Source: Svornostia abyssi
GTDB lineage: Bacteria > Actinomycetota > Thermoleophilia > Solirubrobacterales > Solirubrobacteraceae
DNA: 64,000 bases
Direction: 5' to 3'
NCBI GenBank assembly: GCA_024666565.1
Contig: CP088295.1
Location: 868,001 to 932,000 of the forward strand
Under the pieces are notes generated by a model. The model had not been told where the DNA came from. It was given only the letters and a program-made list of their open reading frames with translations, and searched no databases. Every line of letters begins with the position of its first letter. The stretch's first letter is position 1. A program made the position numbers and the translations under genes. Of the stretch, positions 1 to 8,866 are shown piece after piece.

Positions 1-56
1 TCGACGCCACCGGCGACGACCCGCCCGGGGGCCCCGTCCCCCTCCATTCCCGGTAG
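1..56 (+). CDS. Possible 3' end of an upstream gene
   Basis: One frame is open from position 3 to a TAG at 54-56 and would give 17 C-terminal residues rich in Gly, Pro and Asp. The stretch is too short to identify. It could equally be non-coding, so this is only a note that an upstream gene may end here. Confidence 0.2.
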   Translation, partial: DATGDDPPGGPVPLHSR

Positions 57-93
57 GCGCCGGCTGCAGGGCGTCCGGACGGCGCTGCACGAC

Positions 94-120
94 TCAACTT
101 CTCGGCCAGCGGACCGATCA
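94..120 (+). promoter_or_regulatory. Sigma-28/WhiG-like promoter of the che operon
   Basis: TCAA at 94-97, 16 nt, then CCGATCA at 114-120. The sigma-28/WhiG consensus is TAAA, 15 nt, GCCGATAA, so the spacing matches exactly. The cheW start lies 38 nt downstream behind a good AGGAGG site. The same element precedes fliO and the first flagellin gene, with a close variant before the second. Confidence 0.6.
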
Positions 121-158
121 GGGGGAGTGTCAGCCCCAGTCCGGTCCTAGGAGGCCGC

Positions 159-608
159 ATGTCCGACTCCGAGTCCCGGCAGCTCGTGGTCTTCGCGCTT
201 GGGCGCGAGGAGTACGCGCTGCCCATCAGCCACGTCCACGAGATCATCCGCTACACCGAGCCGCGCTTCGTGGCCTCCCGTGAGGAGTGGACCCGCGGCG
301 TCATCTCCCTGCGCGGCAAGATCATCCCCGTGCACGATCTCGCGGTCCGCCTGGGCCTCGAGGTGACCGAGCGCGAGGAGGGTGCCGGCAAGATCGTCAT
401 CGTCGAGAGCGGCACCGAGATGGTGGGCGTCATCGTCGACGAGGTCGAAGAGGTCGTCGTCCTCGAGAACGAGCAGATCGAGCCCGCGCCGGGGAGCAAC
501 GACGGCGCCGTCAACGGCGTCGGCAAGCTCGACGACCGGCTCATCGTCCTCCTCGAGCCGGCTGGCCTCTTCGGGTCCGAGTCGGTCGCGGAGCTGACCG
601 AGGCATGA
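159..608 (+). CDS. cheW: Chemotaxis coupling protein CheW
   Basis: CheW links chemoreceptors to the kinase CheA in the cytoplasmic signalling array. The 149 aa product is one CheW (SH3-like) domain of the usual family length, with the typical core segment VISLRGKIIPVHDL near residue 50. The ATG at 159 has AGGAGG eight bases upstream. It is the first gene of a telescoped operon and its TGA overlaps the cheB ATG in an ATGA. A sigma-28-like promoter at 94-120 probably drives the operon. Confidence 0.96.
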   Translation: MSDSESRQLVVFALGREEYALPISHVHEIIRYTEPRFVASREEWTRGVISLRGKIIPVHDLAVRLGLEVTEREEGAGKIVIVESGTEMVGVIVDEVEEVVVLENEQIEPAPGSNDGAVNGVGKLDDRLIVLLEPAGLFGSESVAELTEA

Positions 609-1717
609 GTGCCACGGCGACACGCGGCACCGTCGTGGTCGCCGATGACTCGCGCCTGATGCGGCGCGTGCTGTCGCAGACCCTCCGTGACTCCGGCTAC
701 GACGTGGTCGGAGAAGCGGAGGATGGCGACGCCGCGCTGCAGCTGTGCCGTTCGGCCAAGCCGGACGTCATGACACTCGACCTCGCGATGCCGGGACTCG
801 ACGGCATGGGTGTGCTGCGCACGCTCAAGCGCGACGGTCTGGACATCCCGGTGGTCGTCGTCAGCGCCTTCAGCCCCGCCCACGGCGCGCGCGCCGTCGA
901 TGCGCTGGCGGAGGGCGCCTTCGATCTCATCGAGAAGCCGAAGGTCGGCGAGACGCTGTCGGACTTCGGCCGCCAGCTCGACGAGAAGGTCTTCGCGGCC
1001 GCCGGCCGCAGCATCTCGCGCCGCCGCGTCGGGGCGGTCAACGGGAACGGCACCGCCCGCGTGCGGACACCGTCGGCGCCCGTCGTCCCGCGGCGGGATC
1101 CACACGCCCGTGCGGCCGCTCCGGCGGTCAAGGCGTCGCCGCGCCGTACCGGCCGCCCCCCGGTCGTCGTGATCGCGACGTCCACCGGCGGCCCCCGGGC
1201 GCTCGCGCAGCTCATGCCGCAGCTGCCGTCGCCGCTCGGCGCCGGCGTCCTGATGGTCCAGCACATGCCGCCGGGCTTCACCGGCTCGCTCGCGGCGCGC
1301 CTGGACAACGACAGCCCGCTGCACGTCGTCGAGGCGCAGGGCGGCGAGCGCATCGCCCCCGGCACCGCGCTCCTCGCGCCCGGCGGCTCCCATCTGCATC
1401 TGGCCGACGCGAAGTCGGTGCGGCTCGGCGACGGTGACCCCGTCGGCGGCCTGCGCCCGCGCGCCGACCTGACGATCCAGGACGTCGTCGACCGCCACGG
1501 CGGTGACGTGCTGCTCGTCGTCCTGACCGGCATGGGCAACGACGGCCTTGCCGGCGCCCGCGCGGTGAAGGCGGCCGGCGGCCGGATCCTGGTCGAGGCC
1601 GAGGAGACCTGCGCGGTCTACGGCATGCCGCGCGCGATCGCGGACGCCGGCCTGGCCGACGCGGTCCTGCCGCTGCATGACCTGCCCGCCGCGATCGTCG
1701 AGGAGGTGTCCCGGTGA
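605..1717 (+). CDS. cheB: Receptor methylesterase CheB
   Basis: CheB removes methyl groups from (and deamidates) chemoreceptors during adaptation. The 370 aa protein has an N-terminal receiver domain with phosphoacceptor Asp near residue 59 (LDLAMPGLDG), a variable basic linker at about 125-180, and a C-terminal methylesterase. The Ser (TSTGGPRAL, about 193), His (VQHMPPGFTG, about 219) and Asp (LTGMGNDGLAG, about 311) of the catalytic triad are all present. The start ATG overlaps the cheW stop; an upstream in-frame extension would run into cheW and is rejected. The end overlaps cheR by 4 nt. Confidence 0.96.
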   Translation: MSATATRGTVVVADDSRLMRRVLSQTLRDSGYDVVGEAEDGDAALQLCRSAKPDVMTLDLAMPGLDGMGVLRTLKRDGLDIPVVVVSAFSPAHGARAVDALAEGAFDLIEKPKVGETLSDFGRQLDEKVFAAAGRSISRRRVGAVNGNGTARVRTPSAPVVPRRDPHARAAAPAVKASPRRTGRPPVVVIATSTGGPRALAQLMPQLPSPLGAGVLMVQHMPPGFTGSLAARLDNDSPLHVVEAQGGERIAPGTALLAPGGSHLHLADAKSVRLGDGDPVGGLRPRADLTIQDVVDRHGGDVLLVVLTGMGNDGLAGARAVKAAGGRILVEAEETCAVYGMPRAIADAGLADAVLPLHDLPAAIVEEVSR

Positions 1718-2526
1718 CCACCGCCGCCGCCACCAACCGCTTCGGCGCCGACCCGAACGACGACTACCTCGTCTTCATCACGGGTCTGCGTCAGCTCTGG
1801 CCCGTCGACCTCACCCAGTACCGCCGGGGTCAGATGGAGCGCCGCATCCGCTCGTTCGCCGGGCGTCGCGGCGTCACGCACCTGCCGGACTACCTGCAGG
1901 TGCTCAAGGGCGACGAGGACGAGCTGCATCGCTTCCTCGACCACGTGACCATCAACGTCTCGCAGCTGTGGCGCCACCCGGAGCAGTGGCAGGTGCTGCA
2001 CAAGGAGCTCATCCCCGAGCTCGCCGCCGAGAACCGCATCCGGGCCTGGTCGGCCGGCTGCTCGTACGGCGCCGAGGCGTACACGCTGTCCGCGGTCATC
2101 CGCGAGACCTCGCCGAACACCCGGGTGCAGATCACCGGCACCGACGTCGACCGCCGGATCATCGACCGGGCCAAGCAGGGCCGCTTCACCGACGCGGACG
2201 CCCGCGAGGCGCCGCAGGATCAGATGAAGAAGTGGTTCGACCACGAGGGCGACATGTGGAGCGCGAAGCCCGAACTGCGCTTCGGCATGAACTTCGAGCT
2301 CGGCGACCTGCTGCACACGTCCGTTCCGGCCGGGTCCTACGACCTGATCATGTGCCGCAACGTCGTCATCTACTTCAACGAGGACGTCCGTGACTCCCTG
2401 CACGGACGGCTGGCCGCCGCGTTGCGTCCCGGCGGCTACCTCGTGATCGGCGCCACCGAGCGTGTCGCCACCCCCGGGCCGATCGGCCTGACCCCCACGC
2501 ATCCCTTCATCTACCGCAAGGCGTGA
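1714..2526 (+). CDS. cheR: Chemoreceptor methyltransferase CheR
   Basis: CheR uses S-adenosylmethionine to methylate glutamates on chemoreceptors. The 270 aa protein has the helical N-terminal domain followed by the SAM-binding domain: SAGCSYGAEAYT stands for the usual SAGCSTGEEPYS, and CRNVVIYF and the LRPGGYLVIGATE segment follow. The start is GTG at 1714, overlapping the cheB TGA. No tetratricopeptide extension is present, and the chemoreceptor in this window has no NWETF-type tether, so CheR presumably acts without tethering. Confidence 0.95.
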   Translation: MTTAAATNRFGADPNDDYLVFITGLRQLWPVDLTQYRRGQMERRIRSFAGRRGVTHLPDYLQVLKGDEDELHRFLDHVTINVSQLWRHPEQWQVLHKELIPELAAENRIRAWSAGCSYGAEAYTLSAVIRETSPNTRVQITGTDVDRRIIDRAKQGRFTDADAREAPQDQMKKWFDHEGDMWSAKPELRFGMNFELGDLLHTSVPAGSYDLIMCRNVVIYFNEDVRDSLHGRLAAALRPGGYLVIGATERVATPGPIGLTPTHPFIYRKA

Positions 2527-4577
2527 CGATGGACACCTCCGAGTATCTCCCCATGTTCCTCGCGGAAAGCCGCGAGCATCTGCAAGAGCTGAACCTCGCG
2601 GTCCTCAAGATCGAGGAGAACCCCGAGGACAAGGAGAAGATCGACGAGATCTTCCGCGTCGCGCACTCCATGAAGGGCATGAGCGCGACGATGGGCTTCG
2701 CCGCGATGGCGGAGCTCACGCACAAGATGGAGGACGTCTTCGAGCTCCTGCGCCAGCGGCGCGGCGGGCTCTCCCGGGACGCCATCGACGCCGTGCTGGC
2801 CTGCCTCGACATGCTCGAGAGCGGCGTCCAGAACATCGACGAGCACGGCGAGGAGCGCCTCGACCCCAAGGAGCTCATCGCCCGGCTCGACGCGCTCGTC
2901 CACGAGCGCACGCCCGAGCAGAAGGCCGCGAAGCTCGGCGGCGTCGCCCCGGACAACGCGGAGCTCGTCCGCCTGGCCGCCGGCCGTCCCGTCATCCACG
3001 TGCTGGCGCGGCTGGCCGAGGACGTCTCGATGCCGTCGGTCCGCGCCTTCATGGCGATCGGCGCGTGCTCGAACCTCGGTGACGTCCTCGTGGCGCTGCC
3101 GGACGAGGACGCGATGGAGCAGTTCTCCGGCGAGATCGTCGAGGCCTGGGTCGTCGACGCCGACCCGGACGCGCTGCGCAACGCGGTCGCCGAGGTCGAA
3201 GAGGTCACGAGCGTCGAGGTCGACGAGGTCGATGTCGAGCAGCTCATGATCGACGTCGCCGACGCGCCCGCCGAAGCCGAGGCCGAGGAGGCCGTCGCCG
3301 AGGTCAAGGCCGCCGAGGGCGAACCCAAGCCGGCCGCGAAGTCCGGGTCCGGCGCGGCGAAGACCGTCCGCGTCGACGCCGAGCGCCTCGACCAGCTCAT
3401 GCACTACATGGCCGAGGTCGTCGTGCACCGCACGCAGCTCGAGGCCCTCGTCAGCGACGCCGACCACCCCGGCCTCGCGAGCGCGATGCAGGAGCTGACC
3501 CGCAGCTCGCAGTCGCTGCAGACCATGGTCATGCAGGTCCGGATGATCCCGGTCGAAGCGGTGTTCATGCGCTTCCCGCGCCTCGTGCGCGACCTGTCGG
3601 GCAAGCTCGGCAAGGAAGTCAACCTCGTCCTGCAGGGTCAGGACACCGAGCTGGACCGCACCGTCGTCGACGCGCTCGGCGACCCGCTCGTCCACCTCAT
3701 CCGCAACTCCGTCGACCACGGCTTCGAGCCGCCCGAGGAGCGCCTGCGCCTCGGCAAGCCCGAGACCGGCACCCTCGAGGTCCGCGCCCGCCCGACCGGC
3801 GGCGGCATCGTCATCACGGTCAAGGACGACGGCCGCGGGGTCGATCCCCAGCGTGTGGCCGCCGTCGGCGTCAAGCGTGGGCTGATCTCCGCCGATGAGG
3901 CGGCGCTCGTCGACGTGCCGCGCGCCATCGAGCTGCTCTTCAGCGCCGGCTTCTCCACCGCGGAGAAGGCGACGGACGTCTCCGGTCGCGGTGTCGGCAT
4001 GGACGCGGTCCGCAACCGCATCCGCGAGCTGGGCGGCGACGTGATCATGGAGTCCGTCACCGGCCAGGGGACGACGACCGAGATCCGTCTGCCGCTGTCG
4101 CTGGCCATCACGAGCGCGCTGCTCGTCGAAGCCGGCGAGAGCACCTACGCGGTGGCGATCGACCGCATCGAGCGGACCGTCCGCGTCGAGGACTGGACCG
4201 TGCGCGGTGTCGCCGGCCGCCCGATGCTCGTCATGGGCGAGGAGGTCAGCCCGCTCATCGACGCGGCATCGGCCCTCGCCGGGCGGGACGACCACGCCGC
4301 CGACAAGCCGTACGCCGTGCTCGTGCGCTCGCAGGCCGGCCGGACGATCGCGCTCGCGGTCGACGGTCTGCTCGGGCAGCGCGAGCTGGTCTGCAGGAGC
4401 CTCCCGCCTGAGGTGGGAGAGGACGTGCCGGTCGCCGCCGCGGCCGTGCTGAGCAGTGGAGAGATCGCCCTCGTCGTCGACGTCGACGGGCTCACCAGGG
4501 AACACGATCGGGCCGTGCGGGACGACGCGGCGGCCACCAATGAGGAGAACCATGGCCTACACCGAACAGCAGCTTGA
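2523..4577 (+). CDS. cheA: Chemotaxis histidine kinase CheA
   Basis: CheA autophosphorylates under receptor control and passes phosphate to CheY and CheB. The 684 aa protein shows an Hpt domain with phospho-His about 48 (VAHSMKG), a P2-like CheY/CheB-docking region at about 155-240, an acidic Ala-rich linker, a dimerisation helix pair (about 290-345), an ATPase domain with the N box (LIRNSVDHGFE) and glycine boxes (DDGRGVD, GRGVGMDAV), and a C-terminal CheW-like domain. The start is GTG 2523 (ATG 2529 is an alternative), coupled to cheR. The 3' end overlaps cheC by 26 nt. Confidence 0.96.
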   Translation: MTMDTSEYLPMFLAESREHLQELNLAVLKIEENPEDKEKIDEIFRVAHSMKGMSATMGFAAMAELTHKMEDVFELLRQRRGGLSRDAIDAVLACLDMLESGVQNIDEHGEERLDPKELIARLDALVHERTPEQKAAKLGGVAPDNAELVRLAAGRPVIHVLARLAEDVSMPSVRAFMAIGACSNLGDVLVALPDEDAMEQFSGEIVEAWVVDADPDALRNAVAEVEEVTSVEVDEVDVEQLMIDVADAPAEAEAEEAVAEVKAAEGEPKPAAKSGSGAAKTVRVDAERLDQLMHYMAEVVVHRTQLEALVSDADHPGLASAMQELTRSSQSLQTMVMQVRMIPVEAVFMRFPRLVRDLSGKLGKEVNLVLQGQDTELDRTVVDALGDPLVHLIRNSVDHGFEPPEERLRLGKPETGTLEVRARPTGGGIVITVKDDGRGVDPQRVAAVGVKRGLISADEAALVDVPRAIELLFSAGFSTAEKATDVSGRGVGMDAVRNRIRELGGDVIMESVTGQGTTTEIRLPLSLAITSALLVEAGESTYAVAIDRIERTVRVEDWTVRGVAGRPMLVMGEEVSPLIDAASALAGRDDHAADKPYAVLVRSQAGRTIALAVDGLLGQRELVCRSLPPEVGEDVPVAAAAVLSSGEIALVVDVDGLTREHDRAVRDDAAATNEENHGLHRTAA

Positions 4578-5133
4578 CGCGCTGGGCGAGCTTGCCAACA
4601 TCGGCTCCGGCACCGCTTGCACGGCGCTGGCGCAGATGCTGGGCCGCCCGGTCGACATCAAGGTCCCGTCCGTCGTCGCGCTGCCGCTCGGCGAGGCGAT
4701 CGAGGCGGTCGGCGACCCGGAGCTCCCCCGCACCGCGGTGAAGCTCGACATCTTCGGTGACCTCGACGGCACGGTGCTGCTCGTGTTCCCGCTCGAGGAC
4801 GCCGCGACGCTCTGCGGCATGCTCGGCGTGGAGCCGGACTCCGAGGTCGGGCTGTCCGCCCTCGGCGAGATCGGCAACATCCTCGGCACGTCGTACGTCA
4901 ACGCGCTCGGCCAGATGATCGGCATGGAGGTCGAGCCGCATCCGCCGGTCACGACGACCGACATGCTCGGTGCGATCGTCTCCACCGTCCTGCTCGAGCG
5001 CGACGAGATCGGCGACACCGCGCTGATGCTCGACTCGGCGATGTTCGTCGAGGGCGAGCAGTGCGAGCTGTCGTTCCTGCTGGTGCCCAGCGCGGACGGC
5101 GTGGCCGATCTGCTGAGCCGCATCGGGATGTAG
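4552..5133 (+). CDS. cheC: CheY-P phosphatase CheC
   Basis: CheC dephosphorylates CheY-P and binds CheD. The 193 aa protein carries the family motif (D/S)xxxExxN, 22 residues, P twice: D-ALG-E-LA-N near residue 10 and S-ALG-E-IG-N near residue 105, each with Pro at the expected distance. Both phosphatase centres therefore look intact. The ATG at 4552 is chosen because GAGGAG lies just upstream and the protein begins like other CheC proteins. It starts inside the last codons of cheA. No cheZ is seen, so CheC and FliY are the visible phosphatases. Confidence 0.93.
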   Translation: MAYTEQQLDALGELANIGSGTACTALAQMLGRPVDIKVPSVVALPLGEAIEAVGDPELPRTAVKLDIFGDLDGTVLLVFPLEDAATLCGMLGVEPDSEVGLSALGEIGNILGTSYVNALGQMIGMEVEPHPPVTTTDMLGAIVSTVLLERDEIGDTALMLDSAMFVEGEQCELSFLLVPSADGVADLLSRIGM

Positions 5134-5139
5134 GGAGTC

Positions 5140-5641
5140 GTGCCCGAGACTCCTGTCCGCATCGGCGAGCTGGTCGCCACGAAGGACCCCGAGGACGTGC
5201 TCGTGTCCGTCGGCCTCGGGTCCTGCATCGGCCTCGCGATGATCGACCGCTCCCGCGGGATCGTCGGCCTGGCGCACGTCATGCTGCCCGAATCCACGAA
5301 CGGCGCGGGCCCGCTGCGCGGCCGCTACGCCAACCATGCTGTGCCGATCCTGCTCGAGGAGGTGCTCGCCCTCGGGGCGCGCGCGTCCACGCTCGAGGTC
5401 GGCATCGCCCGGCGGCGCGCAGATGTTCGCGCAGACGAGTTCCATCGAGGTCGGCCGCCGCAACGAGGAGGCCGTCCGCGCCGCCCTCGGTGAGGTGCGC
5501 CTGCCGGTGAAGGCGGCCGCCACCGGTGGCGATCGCGGCCGCACCGTCCGGGTGCACGCCGAGTCCGGCGTCATGACCTCGCGCGAGGTCGCGGGGGAGG
5601 AGCTCGTGCTGCTCGGCCAGACCGCAGGAGTGCTCGGATGA
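5140..5641 (+). CDS. cheD: Receptor glutamine deamidase CheD (frame broken)
   Basis: CheD deamidates receptor glutamines and is the partner of CheC. From GTG 5140 the protein shows GLGSC with catalytic Cys about 29 and LAHVMLP with His about 46. The frame fails at 5406-5414 (CGCCCGGCG), after which the true C-terminus continues in the next frame with GGAQMFAQ, IEVGRRNEEAV and GGDRGRTV, all CheD signatures. Removing one C restores 166 aa, a normal family length. The catalytic residues are intact, so a sequencing error is likelier than decay. The end overlaps fliM by 4 nt. Confidence 0.85.
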
Positions 5642-6627
5642 GCGACGGGATCCTCGACGCCTCCCAGATCGACGCGCTGCTCGAGCAGGCCGCCAAGGGC
5701 GAGCTGCCCGATCAGCCTGCGGTCGAGGAGCAGAAGGAGCAGAAGGGCCGCAACCGCTGGCTGCGCGTCGTCGACTTCTCTCGTCCCACGAAGTTCGGGC
5801 CCGAGGAGGAGAACCGCATGCGGCGCCTCCACGAGGCGTTCTGCCGCATGGCCGGCACCCGTCTGGCGGGCCAGCACCGCATCCCGATGGAGCTCGAGCT
5901 CATCGACACGTCGCAGCGCACCTGGCGCGACGCGTACAAGCTCGTCTCCCGTGACGCCGCGTGCGCGGTCATCGAGATCAAGCCGTATGGCACGACGTGC
6001 CTCATGGCCGTCGAGATGCCGCTGCTGCTGCTGGCGATCGACAAGCTGCTGGGCTCCGACGACGAGGAGCCGAACGAGCGCAAGCTCACCGGCATCGACA
6101 TGGCGCTCGTCAAGCGCGTGCTCGGCGAGTTCACGAGCGCGATGAGCCTGACGTGGCAGGACCTCGCCGAGGTCGAGTTCGAGCTCCACAACATGGAGAA
6201 CGAGGCCGACGCCGAGCAGATGATGTCGGCGAGCGAGCCGACCCTCGCGATCGCGATGGAGGCCCGCCTGGGCTCCGTCAGCTCCGCCGTCGTGCTCCTC
6301 CTCCCCCACATCTCCGTCCAGCCCGCGCTCGCGGAGTACGCGGCGCGCACCGCGGCCGACATGCACGCCGACCCGGTCGTCAAGGACATGCTGCACCGCC
6401 GCATCGGCGAAGCGACCGTGAACGTGCGGGCCGAGCTCGGCGCGGCCACGATGGGTCTGCACGAGGTCCTCGCCCTGCAGCCCGGCGACAGCATCCGCCT
6501 GGCCGGCCCGGCGCCGGGCGAGGCCGACCTGAAGGTCGACGACATCACCGTCTGCCGGACACGCGCGGGCCGCCACGGCAGCAAGCGCGCGGTCCAGATC
6601 GACAGCCCGATGGAGGACATGGCATGA
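5638..6627 (+). CDS. fliM: Flagellar motor switch protein FliM
   Basis: FliM is the middle C-ring protein that binds CheY-P and sets rotation direction. The 329 aa protein begins with the CheY-binding type motif ILDASQIDALL, followed by the CheC-like middle domain (about 45-230) and a C-terminal SpoA domain with VRAELGAATMGLHEVLAL (about 265-325). Length fits the family. ATG 5638 overlaps the cheD stop, and the 3' end overlaps fliY. Confidence 0.95.
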   Translation: MSDGILDASQIDALLEQAAKGELPDQPAVEEQKEQKGRNRWLRVVDFSRPTKFGPEEENRMRRLHEAFCRMAGTRLAGQHRIPMELELIDTSQRTWRDAYKLVSRDAACAVIEIKPYGTTCLMAVEMPLLLLAIDKLLGSDDEEPNERKLTGIDMALVKRVLGEFTSAMSLTWQDLAEVEFELHNMENEADAEQMMSASEPTLAIAMEARLGSVSSAVVLLLPHISVQPALAEYAARTAADMHADPVVKDMLHRRIGEATVNVRAELGAATMGLHEVLALQPGDSIRLAGPAPGEADLKVDDITVCRTRAGRHGSKRAVQIDSPMEDMA

Positions 6628-7458
6628 GCCAGGACGAAGCCCTCTACGAGCTGACCTTCCAGACCGTCACGGAGGTCGTCGGCCGTCTCGAGATGCTCGG
6701 CGGCGCCCGGCGTCGCCGAGGCGGGCGAGATCAACATCACGCCCGAGGGCGTCGACCCGCTCGCCGGGATCACGCTGCCCTCGGTGGGCGCGTCGGTGGC
6801 GTACACCGACGGCGTCACGGGCGGCAACATCATGATCATGCCGATCACCGCCGCGCGCACGCTCGCGGCACGCATGATGGGCATGGAGACCGCCGAGCCG
6901 GGCGCCGACCCGAACACGCTCGACGAGATGGAGCTGTCGGCCATCGGCGAGGCGATGAACCAGATGATGGCCGGCGCCGCCGCGGCGACCGGCACGTACC
7001 TCGACCAGCACATCGACATCACGCCCCCGGACGTCCGGGTGCTGGAGTCGTCGCGCGACGCGACGGCGATGCTGCACCGCGAGCAGCACGTCACGACCGT
7101 CGAGGTGCTCGTCGCCGGCACGTCCTGCCGCCTCGTGCAGCTCGTGCCGTCCGCGTTCGTGCTGCGCATGGCGCGCGCGCTGGAAAGCATCTCCTCCGCC
7201 GAGGTCGAGGGCGAGCCCCTCGTCGACGTGCTCGGCGACATCCCCGTGCGGGTCTGGGCCGAGCTCGGCCGCACCCGCATGCCGATCGGCCGACTGGTGG
7301 GCATGCCCATCGGCGAGGTCGTCGCCCTCGATCACGAGATCGACGACCCGATCGACATCTACGTGGACGGCATGTGGTTCGCCACCGGCCGCCTCGAGAC
7401 CCACGACGACCATGTCGACGTCACGATCGAGCGGGTGCTCGATCGTGCCGCGGCCTGA
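6624..7458 (+). CDS. fliY: C-ring phosphatase FliY (CheC-like plus FliN, frame broken)
   Basis: The reconstructed 277 aa protein joins a CheC-like domain to a FliN/SpoA domain, as in Bacillus FliY, which sits in the C-ring and dephosphorylates CheY-P. One phosphatase centre is complete (S-AIG-E-AM-N, 22 residues, P). The N-terminal copy has lost the ExxN. The SpoA end has VWAELGRTRMPIGRLVGM. The frame breaks at 6704-6712 (CGCCCGGCG); deleting one C joins LEMLGG to GVAEAGEIN. ATG 6624 overlaps the fliM stop. Called FliY rather than FliN because of the phosphatase motif. Confidence 0.85.
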
Positions 7459-7487
7459 CATCCCTGTACCCCTGGAGGACAACAACC

Positions 7488-7847
7488 ATGGCCCGAGTGC
7501 TGATCGTTGACGACGCCGCGTTCATGCGGAAGATGGTGGGTGACGCCCTCGCGAAGGGCGGTCACGAGGTGGTCGGAGAGGCCGCCAACGGCCAGGAGGC
7601 CGTCGAGCGCTTCCAGGAGCTGAGCCCTGAGGTGATGACCCTGGACATCACGATGCCCGAGAAGGACGGCCTGCAGGCCCTGCGCGAGATCATCGCGATG
7701 GACCCGGGCGCGAAGGTCATCATGTGCTCGGCCCTCGGCCAGGAGAGCAAGGTCCTCGAGTCGATCAAGATCGGTGCAAAGGACTTCGTGGTCAAGCCGT
7801 TCCAGCCCGACCGCGTCCTCGGCGCCATCGAGAAGGCCCTCGGCTAA
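7488..7847 (+). CDS. cheY: Chemotaxis response regulator CheY
   Basis: A 119 aa stand-alone receiver domain that carries the signal from CheA to the motor. It has the acidic pair in IVDDAAFM, phospho-Asp in LDITMPEKDG (about 53), a Ser in the switch position (CSALGQ) and the conserved Lys in VVKPFQP. It resembles the Thermotoga/Bacillus CheY type. The ATG at 7488 has a GGAGG 10 nt upstream. It is the last gene of the che operon and is followed by a GC-rich hairpin. Confidence 0.95.
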   Translation: MARVLIVDDAAFMRKMVGDALAKGGHEVVGEAANGQEAVERFQELSPEVMTLDITMPEKDGLQALREIIAMDPGAKVIMCSALGQESKVLESIKIGAKDFVVKPFQPDRVLGAIEKALG

Positions 7848-7851
7848 GTGC

Positions 7852-7874
7852 GCGCCCGCCTCGGGGGCGGGCGC
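7852..7874 (+). terminator. GC-rich hairpin after cheY
   Basis: GCGCCCGCC at 7852-7860 and GGCGGGCGC at 7866-7874 form a perfect 9-bp stem with a 5-nt loop, five bases after the cheY stop. There is no T tract, so it would be a hairpin-only terminator or an RNA 3'-end stabiliser. Confidence 0.5.
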
Positions 7875-7918
7875 TCGAGGTACCTCGACGACCCGGGTGC
7901 GACCACCCCGTACGGGGT
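7875..7918. repeat. Two perfect 14-nt palindromes before motA
   Basis: TCGAGGTACCTCGA (7875-7888) and ACCCCGTACGGGGT (7905-7918) are each perfect dyads, with centres 30 nt apart. They sit between the cheY hairpin and the motA promoter candidate. They may be operators or RNA hairpins; no regulator is identified. Confidence 0.4.
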
Positions 7919-7989
7919 CGGCTCGTCCCTGCGCGCGTCCATCGAACGTCCGGCCAAGGGTCCGTATGTCCACGGTATGTGGACGAACG

Positions 7990-8017
7990 TAATGGACGCC
8001 TCTCCGGCGACCGATGA
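7990..8017 (+). promoter_or_regulatory. Candidate sigma-28-like promoter of motA
   Basis: TAAT at 7990-7993, 17 nt, then CCGATGA at 8011-8017, 15 nt before the motA ATG. The -10-like part matches the flagellin and che promoters. Spacing is one base longer than in cheW and the implied leader is very short, so confidence is moderate. Confidence 0.4.
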
Positions 8018-8032
8018 CGGAGTCGATCCCCT

Positions 8033-8863
8033 ATGAAGGCTTCTACTCCCATCGGCATCGGCGCGGCCCTGGTCTGCCTCATGATCGGAGGCATGATCAA
8101 GGGTCTCAACCCGGTGGCCCTGATCAACCCGCCCGGCATCTTCATCGTCTTCGGCGGCCTGTTCGGCGTGTGCATCGCCGCGTACGGCATGGACGCGATG
8201 AAGCGCCTGCCGACCTACTACAAGACGGCCTTCAACACGGAGCCGCCGGACCTCGGCGGGAACGTCGTCCTCATGCACCACTTCGCCGACCGCGCGCGCC
8301 GCGACGGGCTGCTGGCGCTCGAGGAGGAGGCCAACCAGATCGAGGACCCGTTCGTGAAGAAGGGCCTGGGGCTGGTGGTCGACGGCAGCGACCCGGACAC
8401 CGTCGCCGAGGTGCTGGAGCTGGAGATCGAGTCGATGGAGTCCCGCCACCGCACCGGCCACGAGCTGTTCAAGGGCGCGGCCGGCTTCGCGCCGACCCTC
8501 GGCGTCCTCGGCGCCTGCATGGGTCTGCTCAAGGCGATGGAGCTACTGGACTCTCCTGAGCTGCTGGGCCCGGCGATCGCCGCCGCGTTCATGGCCACGC
8601 TGTACGGCGTCGGCGCCGCGAACGTCGTGCTCATGCCGATCAGCGAGAGCCTGAAGGCGAAGACCGCGGCCGAGGTCAAGTCCCGCCAGATGGTCATCGA
8701 GGGTCTCCTGGCCGTGCAGGCCGGTGACAACCCCCGGATGGTCGCCGAGAAGCTGATGGCGTTCGTACCGCCGGAGCAGCGCCTGTCCGTCGAGGAGCAG
8801 ATGGAGGGTGGTCGGCCGAACCTCAAGGCTGTTGACGGTGGCGCTGAAGCCAAGGCGGCGTGA
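8033..8863 (+). CDS. motA: Flagellar stator protein MotA
   Basis: MotA surrounds MotB in the ion-driven stator and pushes on FliG. The 276 aa protein has four predicted membrane segments (about 5-25, 32-55, 150-170, 182-205) and the conserved segment GFAPTLGVLGACMGLL between segments 3 and 4. The cytoplasmic loop (RRDGLLALEEEANQIEDPF) corresponds to the region with the charged residues that touch FliG. The start is ATG 8033. motB follows after 3 nt. Confidence 0.95.
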   Translation: MKASTPIGIGAALVCLMIGGMIKGLNPVALINPPGIFIVFGGLFGVCIAAYGMDAMKRLPTYYKTAFNTEPPDLGGNVVLMHHFADRARRDGLLALEEEANQIEDPFVKKGLGLVVDGSDPDTVAEVLELEIESMESRHRTGHELFKGAAGFAPTLGVLGACMGLLKAMELLDSPELLGPAIAAAFMATLYGVGAANVVLMPISESLKAKTAAEVKSRQMVIEGLLAVQAGDNPRMVAEKLMAFVPPEQRLSVEEQMEGGRPNLKAVDGGAEAKAA

Positions 8864-8866
8864 CCC

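Noticed and set aside
5406..5414. Programmed ribosomal frameshifting in cheD and the other broken genes.
   Set aside because: There is no slippery heptamer with a downstream structure shared by the sites. The same CGCCCGGCG string in four unrelated genes and homopolymers in the rest fit read error better.
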